DNA of 64,000 nt from an uncultured Rubrobacteraceae bacterium (GCA_902806085.1 CADCVH010000051.1:26738-90737), one strand, 5' to 3'. Positions 37,344-46,673 are shown, numbered from the stretch's first letter. Numbers and translations: made by a program. The notes: generated from the letters alone by a model not told the origin.

Positions 37344-37479
37344 GGAGGTTTTAGGCTCTAGGTTCGAGGGGCGCGGCGCGTCGCCCGTCTCCGAAGTCGT
37401 TACCTGCGCGGTAACGGGGCCTCGTGGCCGGGTCGCTCCACAATACCTTAAACCTGGAACCTCGAACCTGAAAGCCTCC
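37344..37479. repeat. inverted repeat between maf and radC remnant
   Basis: The left arm at 37344-37369 reads GGAGGTTTTAGG...AGGTTCGAGG; the right arm at 37460-37479 is its near reverse complement (CCTCGAACCTGAAAGCCTCC). The arms are about 90 bases apart. The left arm has a 5-6 base insertion. It may be a REP-like element or a degraded mobile element; a simple terminator is unlikely given the arm distance. Confidence 0.45.
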
Positions 37480-37527
37480 AAGAGAGGCGACCTGCAGCTC
37501 AAAGCCTCCCTAGCCGATTACTGAGCC

Positions 37528-37740
37528 GTGGAAGGACGCCGCTACACCATAAAGCAGCTCCCCCCGGAGCTCAGGCCGCGAGAGCGCCTGCTCGAGGCCG
37601 GTCCGGCCGCGCTCTCCAACGCCGAGCTCCTCGGCATCCTCCTCGGCATCGGCAACCGGGAGAAGACCGCCGTCGAGCTCGCAAGCGAGGTGATCTCCAC
37701 CCACGGCGACCTCTTCGGCCTCCACAACGTCGCCGTGTGA
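37528..37740 (+). pseudogene. radC: RadC-family protein, N-terminal remnant
   Basis: 70 residues that match the start of RadC/UPF0758: YTIKQLPPELRPRERLLEAGPAALSNAELLGILLG, then TAVELASEVISTHGDLFGLHN. It ends at a TGA after HNVAV, so the helix-hairpin-helix end and the whole JAMM-like catalytic domain (HxH...S/D) are gone. Neither the next 300 bases nor another frame supplies them. Truncated, presumably non-functional. Confidence 0.78.
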
Positions 37741-38004
37741 GTCTCAGAATACGAAGATGCCGGGCCTCAAGTTCACCGCGCTGATCGCCGACGGCGGCAT
37801 GGGACGCATGGAGCTGACCAAAGCGTGAGGCGTGGAGTCAACGAGGTGACGTACGGCATCGCAAATGAAATGCCCCGGAAGGAGGCGGAGCGACTGATCG
37901 TGTGTCGCACCGCCGACGCGGATTTAACACCGTTCTTGGCTAGCTCCTGTGGCAGGTATTTGCCCCGGTCACCTAGATCCTTAGCGGCCTCTGGCCGGCC
38001 CGGA

Positions 38005-38919
38005 CTACGACACGTGGGGTTCGGTGGGGCGGGGGTCGTTTCTCAGCAGGAACACCTCCAGCTCGTGCAGGTGGTCGGTGTTGACGTAGTCGACTCGGGC
38101 CGTGAGCAGTTCCCCCCAAACGGCCTCGCGAACCTCCGGCAACTCCGGCGTAGCCCAGAAGCGGACGCGCTGGCCGCTCTCGTGCGCCGTCGACACGATA
38201 TTGTGCAGCTTCTCGCGCTCCGCCTCTGGCATGGGGCCGATCCCCTGCCACGTAAAGTTCTTCGTCCAGTTGTCGCTGATGAGCGGCGTGAATGCCTGGT
38301 CCGTGTCGACCCCGAGGTCGGAGAGCCGGCCGTCGTAGCCGGCGTGGCGAACCCGCTGCTGCTGCATCAGCTCGCGGGGGCGGTTGCCGGAGACGAAGGC
38401 CGTGACGGCGCCGTCTTGTACGCCGCTGGAATGGAAGGTAGTGAGCATCGGATCGTAGCGCCGTAGCTGGGCGTGCAAGGCCCGGTAGGTGGCTACGGCT
38501 TCGGATTTGAGGTCGACGAGCAGCGTGAAGTAGTCGGGGTCGCCCGGGTATACCGCACCGCGGTTCTCCGCGACGGTCCGGCGTAGCGGCCCCAGGTAGA
38601 GGGACTCGAGGGTCCGACCCGGTTGGACGAGCTGCCGTTCGTGGGCGACGAGGAGCTCCCCGTCCACCAGCCACACGTCGGCCTCTACGCTCTTGAATCC
38701 GCGGGCGAGCGCGTCGAAGAGGGGGCGTGCGTGCTCGTAGTCGTTGTGGGCGTGCGCCCGCTCGAGGCCGGAGGAGCCGGCCGGATCGGGCGCGGCCGTT
38801 GCGTCCGGGGCGAGCAGGCCCGACAGGGCCACACCCGCCCCGGCCCCGGCCACGGCGCCGGTGGCCAAGAATTCTCGCCGCGACATCTCGTCTGGGGCTG
38901 CCTGGTGTTCTTTGCTCAT
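38005..38919 (-). CDS. Tat-exported PI-PLC-like phosphodiesterase
   Basis: 304 residues from ATG 38919 with a perfect AGGAGG upstream. The N-terminus carries a twin-arginine signal, SRREFLATGAVAGAGAGVALSG. The mature part starts with ERAHAHNDYEHARPLFDALARGFKSVEADVWLVDGELLVAHE, the first half of a PI-PLC/GDPD TIM barrel with the catalytic His and the Glu-x-Asp metal site. It hydrolyses some phosphodiester lipid or glycerophosphodiester outside the membrane. It may act with the phosphatases at 39.9-42.7 kb. Confidence 0.82.
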   Translation of the reverse strand: MSKEHQAAPDEMSRREFLATGAVAGAGAGVALSGLLAPDATAAPDPAGSSGLERAHAHNDYEHARPLFDALARGFKSVEADVWLVDGELLVAHERQLVQPGRTLESLYLGPLRRTVAENRGAVYPGDPDYFTLLVDLKSEAVATYRALHAQLRRYDPMLTTFHSSGVQDGAVTAFVSGNRPRELMQQQRVRHAGYDGRLSDLGVDTDQAFTPLISDNWTKNFTWQGIGPMPEAEREKLHNIVSTAHESGQRVRFWATPELPEVREAVWGELLTARVDYVNTDHLHELEVFLLRNDPRPTEPHVS

Positions 38920-39191
38920 GTTGGTTACCTCCTGAGGTCGGCTTTCCTGCGTCGTGGTCGGGGCTTGCCGCTCATTCGGGACGTTGCCCACGGGCAACAA
39001 TTCGGCGGTGGTCCCCGCTCCCGGTTGCCGGGTTGCGCGCCGGTTTCTTGCTACCCCTCGGCTTGCATACGCTCGAAGTCCGACGGTGCGGTACGTCCCC
39101 TCGTAGAACCGCCGCATGCAACGGTCACGATGCTACCAGGAGGCCCGGCGGAATTTGTTTCATGCCTGTAAAACTCCGGTAAATTCGCCCT

Positions 39192-39656
39192 TTAAGCGGG
39201 CGTCCGTTGAAACCTGGGTTGCCCAGCATGCTGGGTCCTATAGAAGGGACAGAAAAACGCACGGGTTCGAGGATCCGTCACGAGCGGCGCAAGCGAGGAC
39301 GCCTTATCCGGGCGCTTCGAGGCGCTTTCATGGGTGGAACGAACCGGGTCGCGGTAGACGCCCCTGGCAGCAATCTTCTTACCCCATCGTCTCTCCAACG
39401 TCTCGTCGATGCCCAAAACCAGAGGATCTCCTTCGGGCACGAACGCCTCTACCAACAACCTCAACAGCATGCGACTTACCTTCCGGCTCGACCAGCTAGC
39501 GTGGCTGAGCATCCGATGGTAGCGATGGAAGCGTTTATCCTGGTTCAGGCCCATTGCACGCAAGGCCGAGCTGACCGTTCGCCGGCCCGGAGCGAGGATC
39601 GCGCCCATCAGTAGAATCGGGCATTCTGCTGAATTCGCCAGCAGTGACAATTTCAC
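39192..39656 (-). pseudogene. IS701-like transposase, truncated
   Basis: The frame 39656-39192 (minus) contains LMGAILAPGRRTVSSALRAMGL, RFHRYHRMLSHASWSSRKVSRMLL and VEAFVPEGDPLVLGIDETLERRWGKKIAARGVYRDPVRSTH, the N-terminal third of an IS701/IS4-like DDE transposase including its first Asp. Similarity then ends in unrelated sequence (SASKRPDKASSL). The rest of the transposase and both ends of the element are not seen, so it is dead. Confidence 0.75.
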
Positions 39657-39922
39657 CCCAGAGCCTGTATGTCGGTTGTACTCCTATCCGACCGTTTGTC
39701 GCATCCATGGGGACGATCATGCGCCCGCGGCCGGTCAATTCTCAAGAACGGGCGGCGTCTTTTCACGAACAGTTAAAGAAAGCTTTACATCCCTGAAACT
39801 AAGACGTGCCGACCGTCACGTACTCTGCCGTGGCGGCGGGGCGGGGTTCTGAGGATAATGATCGGCAGACCGACCGGTCCGCGGCGGGCGAGTGGACACT
39901 CACGAACACGGAGGGGGAACGT

Positions 39923-41590
39923 ATGCGCGGCAGCAGCACTATGGTAACGGGGCTGAGGAAGAGAAGGCCGTGGCGGGCGACGATCCTGGTGGCCGCCGTT
40001 TTTGCCGCCCTGGCCGCCGCCTTCACGAGCACGACCGCGACCGCGCAGTCCGGGTCGTCCGCTTCGGCGTCGTCCTCCGCGTCTGCTTCCTCGTCGGCGC
40101 CAGGCGGGGCGAAGAACGTCATACTCTTCATAGGCGACGGGATGGGCGACTCCGAGATCACCATCGCCCGCAACTACCACCTGGGCGCCGCCGGCGAGTT
40201 CGCCATGGACACGCTGCCGATGACCGGCGCCTACACCACCTACTCCGTCCAGGAAGACGACCCGTCGACGCCCGATTACGTGCCGGATTCCGCGGCGACC
40301 GGCACCGCCTGGGCCACCGGTTCCAAGACGAGCAACAACCGGGTCTCGACCACCGCCAAGACGGACGAGGACTTGAGGACGATCCTCGAGCTCGCCCAAG
40401 AGGACGGAAGGTCGACCGGCAACGTCTCCACCGCCGAGCTCACCGATGCGACACCGGCGGTCCTAAACTCGCACGTGACCCACCGCGACTGCAAGGGCCC
40501 CGAGGACATGGACGAACTGTGCCCGCAGGACAAAAAGTCCGAAGGGGGGCCGGGCTCCATCGCCGAGCAGACCGTCGACCACGGGGTCGACGTCCTCCTG
40601 GGCGGCGCGCGCAGTAGCTTCGAGCAGACCATAGACGCCGGCCCGGATCGGGGGAGGACCGTCGTCGAGTCGGCCGAGCGGCAGGGCTACGAGGTCGTCT
40701 ACGACGCCGACGCCATGAGGTCCGCCCGCTCCGGGAGCAAGCTCTTGGGTCTCTTCGCCGAGGAGAACATGGACCTCCTCTACTCCGGCAAGCCGGCCGA
40801 GGCAAACCACAACTTCGAGGCCCAGACCTGCGAGGAGGGCCAGCTCCCCCCTGAGCAGCCCGATCTCGCGTCGATGACGACCAAGGCCATAGAGATGCTC
40901 GAAGGCAACGAGCGGGGCTTCTTCTTGCAGGTCGAGAGCGCCTCCATAGACAAGGAGGACCACATCTCCAACCCCTGCGAGCAGATCGGCGAGACGGTGA
41001 ACCTCGACAACGCCGTCGCGGCGGGCCTCGAGTACGCGGAGGCGAACCCCGACACCCTGGTCGTGGTCACCGGCGACCACGGGCACACCAGCCAGATCAT
41101 ACCCAGCCCCGAGAGCGGCTACTTCGACGAGGGCTACGAGTACGACGTGCCGGGCGAGGCGGCCACCCTCAACACCGCCGACGGCACGACCATGACGGTC
41201 TCCTACGCGACGAACACCTTCCGCGACGAGAACGGCGACATCATAGAGGGCGAGGACTCCGAGGACAGCCACACCCACACGGGCACCCAGATCCGCATCG
41301 CCGCCCGGGGACCGGGCTCCGAGGACGTCCTCGGCCTCACGGACCAGACCGACCTGTTCGACACCATGGCGACGAGCATGGGCCTTGACGCTCGGACACG
41401 GGCGAGCGTGTCCGCCCCGGCGTCCGCATCCGCCACTACCTCCGCATCCGCCTCGGCGGAGGCGCAGCGGGTGCCGGACACGGGCGGCCCGCCGGTCGCG
41501 CCCTGGCTCTTGGCGCTGGCTGCGGCACTGGGCGGCCTGGGGCTCTTCGTCTCGAGGCGCGTCCTGCGCGGGCCGGGTGGGGGCGAATGA
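39923..41590 (+). CDS. phoA: alkaline phosphatase (PhoA type), exported and wall-sorted
   Basis: About 555 residues from ATG 39923 (GAGGGGGAAC upstream). Signal peptide ATILVAAVFAALAAAFTSTTATA, then a Ser-rich linker and the phosphatase domain. Metal ligand and active site: ILFIGDGMGDSE, PDSAATGTAWATG (nucleophilic Ser), ESASIDKEDH, VVTGDHGHTSQ, and the late HTHTGTQI histidines. The C-terminus is a second Ser/Ala linker followed by VPDTGG, a hydrophobic helix and Arg-rich tail, as in sortase substrates. Upstream, 39762-39790 is AT-richer; a Pho-box is possible but not clear. Its stop overlaps the next ATG. Confidence 0.92.
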   Translation: MRGSSTMVTGLRKRRPWRATILVAAVFAALAAAFTSTTATAQSGSSASASSSASASSSAPGGAKNVILFIGDGMGDSEITIARNYHLGAAGEFAMDTLPMTGAYTTYSVQEDDPSTPDYVPDSAATGTAWATGSKTSNNRVSTTAKTDEDLRTILELAQEDGRSTGNVSTAELTDATPAVLNSHVTHRDCKGPEDMDELCPQDKKSEGGPGSIAEQTVDHGVDVLLGGARSSFEQTIDAGPDRGRTVVESAERQGYEVVYDADAMRSARSGSKLLGLFAEENMDLLYSGKPAEANHNFEAQTCEEGQLPPEQPDLASMTTKAIEMLEGNERGFFLQVESASIDKEDHISNPCEQIGETVNLDNAVAAGLEYAEANPDTLVVVTGDHGHTSQIIPSPESGYFDEGYEYDVPGEAATLNTADGTTMTVSYATNTFRDENGDIIEGEDSEDSHTHTGTQIRIAARGPGSEDVLGLTDQTDLFDTMATSMGLDARTRASVSAPASASATTSASASAEAQRVPDTGGPPVAPWLLALAAALGGLGLFVSRRVLRGPGGGE

Positions 41591-42711
41591 AGCACCACAA
41601 CCACCGAACGGAGGCACCAATAAGGCGCTCTATCGCCCTGACGGCCGTCGTGGTAGGCTCGCTCGTCGCCGCCTTCTGCGTGTCCGGGGCGGCCGCGGCC
41701 ACCGGCGCGGACCTCATGGGGGGACCGGTCGTGAACGTCGGCCACCGGGGCACGGCGGGGCTGGCGCCGGAGCACACCATCGCCTCCTACGACCTGGCGC
41801 TCGAGGACGGGGCCGACTACATAGAACAGGACCTCAGGATGACCAAAGACGGCGTGCTGGTCGTCCTGCACGACGAGGATCTCGACCGCACGACCCGGGG
41901 CCCGGCGGAGAACTGCACCGGGCCCGTCGGCGAGAAGACCCTGGAGCAGGTCAAGACCTGCGACGTGGGCAGCTTCTTCAACGAACGCTACCCCGAGTAC
42001 GCCCGCGACGGGTACGAGGGGCTGAAGATCCCGACGCTCGAGGAGGTGTTCCGCCGCTACGGCACGGAGACCAACTACTACATCGAGACCCGCAGCGCAG
42101 ACGCCCCTCCGGGCAACCCCGGCGTCGACGACAGCTCCGGCATGGAGGAGGAGCTGCTGCGGTTGATGGACGAGTACAGCTTGCGCGAGACCGCGGCAGA
42201 GAACTGGCGGGTCCTCATCCAATCCTTCGTCCCCGCCAGCCTGGAGGAGATCCACGCCGAGGATCCTTCGCTGCCGCTGGTCCAGCTCTACTCGGACGAG
42301 GAGACAGGGGAGACCCTAAGGGCGGACCTCGAAGCGGCCGGGGGCTACGCGGTCGGGATAGGCCCCTCTACGGACGACGTGGACCGCGGGCTCGTCGAGT
42401 CGGCGCACGCCCGGTGCCTGGCCGTCCACCCCTACACCCTCGTGGAGGAGCCCGACATGCGAGAGCTGATCGACCTCGGGGTGGACGGCATGTTCACGGA
42501 CTTCCCGAACCGTCTGGAGGGGGTGCTCGGCGGGGAGGCTGTGGACGGCAACCGCGCGGCCATCGGGTCCGCGGAGGCGTCACGGGCCTGCCTGTCCGGG
42601 ACCGGGACGGAGGTGCCGGACACCGGCGGTGTCTCGCTCCTGCTGCCGGCCGCGCTCGGCGCGCTGCTCCTGAGCCTCGGGCTCCTAGTGGCCACGGTGC
42701 GACGCGCCTGA
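41587..42711 (+). CDS. glycerophosphodiester phosphodiesterase, exported
   Basis: 374 residues, TIM-barrel GDPD: NVGHRGTAGLAPEHTIASYDLALEDGADYIEQDLRMTKDGVLVVLHDEDLDRTT contains the catalytic His, Glu-x-Asp metal site and second His. A signal peptide (ALTAVVVGSLVAAFCVSGAAAA) is at the N-terminus. The C-terminus is EVPDTGG plus a hydrophobic helix and RRA, the same sorting-like tail as phoA. ATG 41587 overlaps the phoA stop (ATGA). Together they could release glycerol and phosphate from external phosphodiesters. Confidence 0.92.
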   Translation: MKHHNHRTEAPIRRSIALTAVVVGSLVAAFCVSGAAAATGADLMGGPVVNVGHRGTAGLAPEHTIASYDLALEDGADYIEQDLRMTKDGVLVVLHDEDLDRTTRGPAENCTGPVGEKTLEQVKTCDVGSFFNERYPEYARDGYEGLKIPTLEEVFRRYGTETNYYIETRSADAPPGNPGVDDSSGMEEELLRLMDEYSLRETAAENWRVLIQSFVPASLEEIHAEDPSLPLVQLYSDEETGETLRADLEAAGGYAVGIGPSTDDVDRGLVESAHARCLAVHPYTLVEEPDMRELIDLGVDGMFTDFPNRLEGVLGGEAVDGNRAAIGSAEASRACLSGTGTEVPDTGGVSLLLPAALGALLLSLGLLVATVRRA

Positions 42712-42751
42712 CACGCGCCCCGCTGGCCGTCCTGTTGAGACCTCGCCAGAA

Positions 42752-42779
42752 ACCTGCGGCCGTCGGGGCGGCCGCAGGT
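42752..42779 (+). terminator. hairpin after the phoA-GDPD operon
   Basis: A perfect 11-bp stem, ACCTGCGGCCG and CGGCCGCAGGT, around loop TCGGGG, 40 bases after the GDPD stop. No U-run follows, as is common in high-GC actinobacteria. A second short palindrome (GGCCTCCTGGAGGCC) lies 12 bases further on. Confidence 0.65.
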
Positions 42780-42903
42780 GGAACGGGGCCGGCCTCCTGG
42801 AGGCCACGAGCGGGGTAGTGATCCGCTCCTACGGAAGCCAAGCACGCAACTAGGATAGCATTCTGAGCACCGCCGAAGCGACCCCACCCACTCGCGAGGT
42901 CGA

Positions 42904-42944
42904 TATTCACCCTAGTGCGTGGAAGGAGTGTTCTGCGAACTTCG
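42904..42944 (-). repeat. dispersed 41-bp repeat, copy 1
   Basis: Read on the minus strand: CGAACTTCGCAGAACACTCC, then TTCCACGCAC and GTGAATA. It is one of several copies scattered over 42.9-64 kb; see the findings. It lies alone in the 320 bases between the terminator and the next gene. Confidence 0.6.
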
Positions 42945-43030
42945 GGCTTAAGGGGTTCTGGAAGTTCTCCATATACCTTGCCCTGAGTGCTTTGGTTGGT
43001 CGGGTATGGTAGCTCCTCGAAGGTCGGCTT

Positions 43031-43462
43031 CTACGAGGTAGGTGTGCCTGTGCGAGAACCGGTCAATAACCCAGCAATGCCACCCACTGCGGCCGCCGCG
43101 ATGGTACCCAGTACGCCAACTATTTGTCCGAGCAGGCCAATAGTTCCGGTATCGCCCGCAACCTGAATAGCGACGGGTCCGGCGGCGGTGGGTTGCGTTT
43201 CTCCTGTAGGAGCGTTTTGATCATCGCCCCCGGCTGGGGAAGGCTCTTGTGTCTCCGGCGCCGGAGAATTAGTTTGAGCGGCGCTACCTGGTTGCGAAGG
43301 TATTGCTTCTTCGGGCTTGCCGCTGATCCACATGAGAGCGAAAGTGCATAGACGAGCGATAAGCTCGAGCAAGAGAACCCCGAGCAAGACCGGCCAATTG
43401 GCCCCCTTCTGATTGGGTGGATTATTTGCGTTCTGATTGGGTGGAACAGGGTCGACCACCAT
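43031..43462 (-). CDS. hypothetical low-complexity membrane protein
   Basis: 143 residues. Asn/Pro-rich N-terminus, a membrane helix (WPVLLGVLLLELIARLCTFALMW), a long Pro/Glu/Gln/Thr-rich linker, and a second hydrophobic Gly/Ala segment (IGLLGQIVGVLGTIAAAAVGGIAGLL). GAGAGGAAATCGC precedes ATG 43462. No family recognised. The linker looks extracytoplasmic or unstructured. Probably real because of the ribosome site and codon pattern, but there is no conserved motif to prove it. Confidence 0.5.
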   Translation of the reverse strand: MVVDPVPPNQNANNPPNQKGANWPVLLGVLLLELIARLCTFALMWISGKPEEAIPSQPGSAAQTNSPAPETQEPSPAGGDDQNAPTGETQPTAAGPVAIQVAGDTGTIGLLGQIVGVLGTIAAAAVGGIAGLLTGSRTGTPTS

Positions 43463-43619
43463 GCGATTTCCTCTCTGCGCTCTGTCTGCAGTCTATGTCG
43501 GCCTCGGGCCACTCTCGGATACTGAGGTCTCGTCGCCATTTAACCAGGTACGCCTCGAGCCTAGTCTCAAGGTTCTCTAGTACCTCCTCTATTGCGTTCC
43601 TGTCGAGGTTCTTTTTCAT
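43422..43619 (-). CDS. hypothetical 65-residue protein
   Basis: ATG 43619; the product begins KKNLDRNAIEEVLENLETRLEAYLVKWRRDL, a charged amphipathic helix, and continues into a basic tail overlapping the start of 43462 by 41 bases. AAAGGAGG lies 25 bases upstream, too far for a good ribosome site. The N-terminal helix looks protein-like, the tail does not. Confidence 0.35.
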   Translation of the reverse strand: MKKNLDRNAIEEVLENLETRLEAYLVKWRRDLSIREWPEADIDCRQSAERKSHGGRPCSTQSERK

Positions 43620-43779
43620 CGAAGGCTTCTCAGAGGTAGCCTCCTTTAGCTGCCTACCAAGCAGTCATCCGCCTTCAGCGCCAAACTTGCCACGATCACT
43701 AAACCGACCTAGGCGCCTCCGCACAACGATTCAGCGATCGCACATCATCGATCCTCTCGGCTCGGGCGATCGCCCGGAG

Positions 43780-45429
43780 TCATCCGATCGGGTTGATATC
43801 TTTGACGAACTTGAGAAGATCGGACATCGTAAAATCGTTGGGCTCTGCAGAAGGCAAGGTCGGGGTCCAGTCCGGTTGCTTGGACAGGAAGGAGTTGGGG
43901 TCTCCCTCGAGTAGCCCGAAGAATGCCTCGCCGACGATCCGGCTGCCGACCTCTCCCAGCCTGTTGCCCCCGCCCTGCAGTCGCGCTTCCCTCAGGACGT
44001 AGTACCAGAGCGGGGTCCTCTCGTCGAAGTTGTGTCGACGAAGAACCGGGGTAACAATCTGGTTACCTTGAGGAGCTACTTCGAAGGGTGTCAGGGGCGT
44101 GACGCCCATGGCCTCTGCTACGTCCTGCCCGGTCGGCAGTCCTAGCCTGCTGCCCCTTAGCAGATTCCTCACGGCCAGCACTGAGGGTTCGCCGGGATCA
44201 ACGATTAGCCGGAGGAGTCCTTCGGCCAACGTGGGGTCGAACCTGCGAGCAAGGTTCAGGAGTTCTGGGTCGTCGACGGGGAAGAATCTCCTCCAGTCGA
44301 TCACCCAGTTGGAGGGCAGCGTGGGTGCGCCGTTCATCCCGCCCTTGCCCGTGAAGCCGAACAGCAGGTCCAGGGTCGCCGGGAAACTGGCTCCTGGGAC
44401 CTGCTGCGGATTGGCGAAAACGCGGTTGAAGTCGTACGTGTCTCGGATCATGCTGTGCCCAAACCTGTACGCTGCCCCCGAGAACTCCAAGGGCATGAAC
44501 GGCTCGCCGTCGAACGGCGCCCGGTCGAAGTCGTAGAACCTTCTTCCGTTCGACTTGATGTCGGCGAGAATGTCCGGGTCGACTAGGTGCGAGAGGAAGT
44601 CGTTGAGCACTATCCACTGGTAGTGCCACCTGACGAGTCGCTTCGCCCTGTGGAACTGGGTGCTCCTGCTGTCCTCTTCGGCCTGCGTGAACGTCGCCGA
44701 GCCATCACCGTCATTATCATCGTCTTCCAAAGCGTTCACCACGTTCATCACTTTGTTGTGGAACTTGAGGAAAGCGACGTGGGTCTGGGCGACGATGGTG
44801 TTCTCGTCATTCCTGTCGTCGCCAATGATAGGCGTTCTTCTCTCGTCAGGCCTCCGCGGGAGGTCGTTGCGTAGAATCGAGGGCACATTGAAGTTCGGAG
44901 GTCCACCAGTCACCGGAGTCGTCGTTCCGAGCCTGAACCTGGCGCGCTCTGGAGGGAAGTCGGGATTGTAGAGTCCCGGCTGGCGCTTGGGGCCCTGGCC
45001 ATACAGGCTATCTAGATCCAGGGTGACACTTCGCCCCTGCTTTATGAGCTGCGGGTCGTTTATCGGTGGGAAGCCCTCGGTTTCGTCGCGCGTGATGTCG
45101 TGGTCGATGAACTGACCTAGATATGTAAAACCGGCGGGGACGTTAGAATTGTTCTGCGCCGGGTTCTCGGGAACGTCGGCCGTCATCGCCTGACCGAGTT
45201 CGATGAGGGCTTGGTCAGGGGGCCTGAAGCGAGGCAACCGGAACATCCTGCCGAACCTGCCGGGACCGAGGACTCTATTACCGAGGCGCATGCGCGCTGC
45301 GCTCGCGGCGTCTTCAGCATCCTCCCCCTCGCCGCCGTTGTCCACGAGGCGATCGAGCTGGTCGAGATCCAAATCCTCTGCCTCGCGAAGCCTGAAGCCC
45401 CGCCCGTGTCCGCCGCCCACTCCGACCAT
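43780..45429 (-). CDS. animal-type haem peroxidase family protein
   Basis: 549 residues. Distal site FTYLGQFIDHDIT (His after Asp, as in mammalian peroxidases), then LDLDSLYGQGP, NENTIVAQTHVAFLKFHNKVM and the proximal-His block FRFGHSMIRDTYDFNRVF-type segment (AAYRFGHSMIRDTY). PPDQALIELGQAM near the N-terminus and WYYVLREARLQGGG near the C-terminus also fit. No signal peptide. A paralogue lies at 58072-59652. Four 11-bp-spaced heptamer repeats (45566-45605) are upstream and point at this gene. Confidence 0.88.
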   Translation of the reverse strand: MVGVGGGHGRGFRLREAEDLDLDQLDRLVDNGGEGEDAEDAASAARMRLGNRVLGPGRFGRMFRLPRFRPPDQALIELGQAMTADVPENPAQNNSNVPAGFTYLGQFIDHDITRDETEGFPPINDPQLIKQGRSVTLDLDSLYGQGPKRQPGLYNPDFPPERARFRLGTTTPVTGGPPNFNVPSILRNDLPRRPDERRTPIIGDDRNDENTIVAQTHVAFLKFHNKVMNVVNALEDDDNDGDGSATFTQAEEDSRSTQFHRAKRLVRWHYQWIVLNDFLSHLVDPDILADIKSNGRRFYDFDRAPFDGEPFMPLEFSGAAYRFGHSMIRDTYDFNRVFANPQQVPGASFPATLDLLFGFTGKGGMNGAPTLPSNWVIDWRRFFPVDDPELLNLARRFDPTLAEGLLRLIVDPGEPSVLAVRNLLRGSRLGLPTGQDVAEAMGVTPLTPFEVAPQGNQIVTPVLRRHNFDERTPLWYYVLREARLQGGGNRLGEVGSRIVGEAFFGLLEGDPNSFLSKQPDWTPTLPSAEPNDFTMSDLLKFVKDINPIG

Positions 45430-45565
45430 GCGGTTCTACCCCCTACTCTCGGTCCTGCTTTACGACCTGTTAGACCAACGTGAAACGTGAGAACGCACCG
45501 TTACCGCTCGCTCGTGCCAAGTGCGCCAACACGCTTACGCAACACCGGCACTTCTATCAGTTGAC

Positions 45566-45605
45566 GATGAATTTCCGATGAATCGGCGACGAATGGGCGA
45601 TGAAG
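45566..45605 (-). promoter_or_regulatory. four tandem heptamer boxes (11-bp period) upstream of the peroxidase
   Basis: GATGAAT at 45566, GATGAAT at 45577, GACGAAT at 45588 and GATGAAG at 45599, starting exactly 11 bases apart. On the minus strand they read (C/A)TTC(A/G)TC and point at the peroxidase start at 45429. The same unit occurs in four other intergenic regions. Exact 11-bp spacing is typical of operators for SARP/OmpR-type winged-helix proteins. Confidence 0.8.
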
Positions 45606-45692
45606 CCGGCCGATTCGGCTATAGGCTGCTGGGACCAGGGTGGGGCGTGCTCCAGCGTCCCCCGGTGTCTTATCGGCCCTTCTTCTTGCTCC

Positions 45693-45733
45693 TATTCACC
45701 GGCGTGCGCGGAAGGGTTGTTCTCCGAAGTTCG
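45693..45733 (-). repeat. dispersed 41-bp repeat, copy 2
   Basis: On the minus strand CGAACTTCGGAGAACAACCC, TTCCGCGCACGCC and GGTGAATAG. Nearly identical to the copy at 63952. Confidence 0.7.
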
Positions 45734-46079
45734 TTTGCAGGATCCTGTATAGTTCGTGCCCGTCGAGCCCGGGTTCGGTATCCTTAGCTGGCCCCATGCA
45801 TTCTAGGCGACACTACATCTGGTGGTGTTGGATAAAGATGCGGCCGGCTGCATGATCACACACCGAATTAGGGACGCTACGATAAGGGATTCGTCGTCTC
45901 CTAGTTTACCGAGGGTCTATCGGCCGTGGTCCTCGGCACAGAGACGCTTGGCCGAGCGGACCGGGGATGACAGTTGCGCTGCCCTTCCTTTAGAAGGTAA
46001 GCTTTGTGCCGCACGTTACGTGGGGCGGGGCCTTCGTCTACCCTTCGTCTCACAGCAGAAGAAAGGGGTAGGAGAAGGC

Positions 46080-46673
46080 ATGGTTGAGCAGCCGGATAGG
46101 TACTGCACCAACTGCGGACATGAGCTAAAGTCGGACGACCAATTCTGTACAAACTGCGGAGTGCCGGTTCATCGGGCCGCGAGGGTTCCCACCCCGGAGG
46201 CAGATAGACCAGTGCCTCCGCTACCTCCGCCAACACAAGAGGTCGGCAGGGGTAGGAGCTTGCCGGGCTCCGGCGCCTTGAGGGGCCGTGGGAGTAAGCT
46301 GATGGTCCTTTTGGTTTTGGGGGTGCTCGTCCTCTACCTGGTGCCGCCGCTCGTGATCGAGAGCCTCATCGCGGGGAGGCTGCAAACGCAATTGGAGACA
46401 TCGACGAAGCCTGAGGTCAAGGTCTCTTCTAGCTTCCCGCCCATGATGCTCCTTGGCAGCATCGAACAGGTCCAGCTGACCTCGAAGCAGATAATTCTGC
46501 CAGGTGGCGAAGTCGTCCACGACGCTAGGGTGGACATGAGCGGCGTAAGCGTTTCTGTGCCGAGCCTCATAGTTGGTAAGCCCGCTTTCGAAACAGAGAG
46601 CTGCTTCGTGGAAGCCCGAGACTATGAATATCAGGAGTGCCCGCCAGAGCTCTCCGGAGCATCGTCGCCTTAA
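46080..46673 (+). CDS. zinc-ribbon protein with LmeA-like (DUF2993) domain
   Basis: 197 residues from ATG 46080 with GTAGGAGAAGG upstream. N-terminal zinc ribbon RYCTNCGHELKSDDQFCTNCG, the module PVHRAARVPTPEADRPVPP, a membrane helix (LMVLLVLGVLVLYLVPPLVIE) and then an extracytoplasmic stretch VKVSSSFPPMMLLGSIEQVQLTSKQI that resembles LmeA/DUF2993 lipid-binding proteins. It shares its N-terminal module with the convergent gene at 46722. Role unknown; lipid or glycolipid transfer is plausible. Confidence 0.72.
   Translation: MVEQPDRYCTNCGHELKSDDQFCTNCGVPVHRAARVPTPEADRPVPPLPPPTQEVGRGRSLPGSGALRGRGSKLMVLLVLGVLVLYLVPPLVIESLIAGRLQTQLETSTKPEVKVSSSFPPMMLLGSIEQVQLTSKQIILPGGEVVHDARVDMSGVSVSVPSLIVGKPAFETESCFVEARDYEYQECPPELSGASSP

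Noticed and set aside
39762..39800. Pho box upstream of phoA
   Set aside because: TTCACGAACAGTTAAAG is suggestive, but I could not see the 11-bp direct repeats needed for a PhoP/PhoB site.
43793..44971. Plus-strand ORFs inside the first peroxidase
   Set aside because: Shadows; the peroxidase frame has all family motifs.
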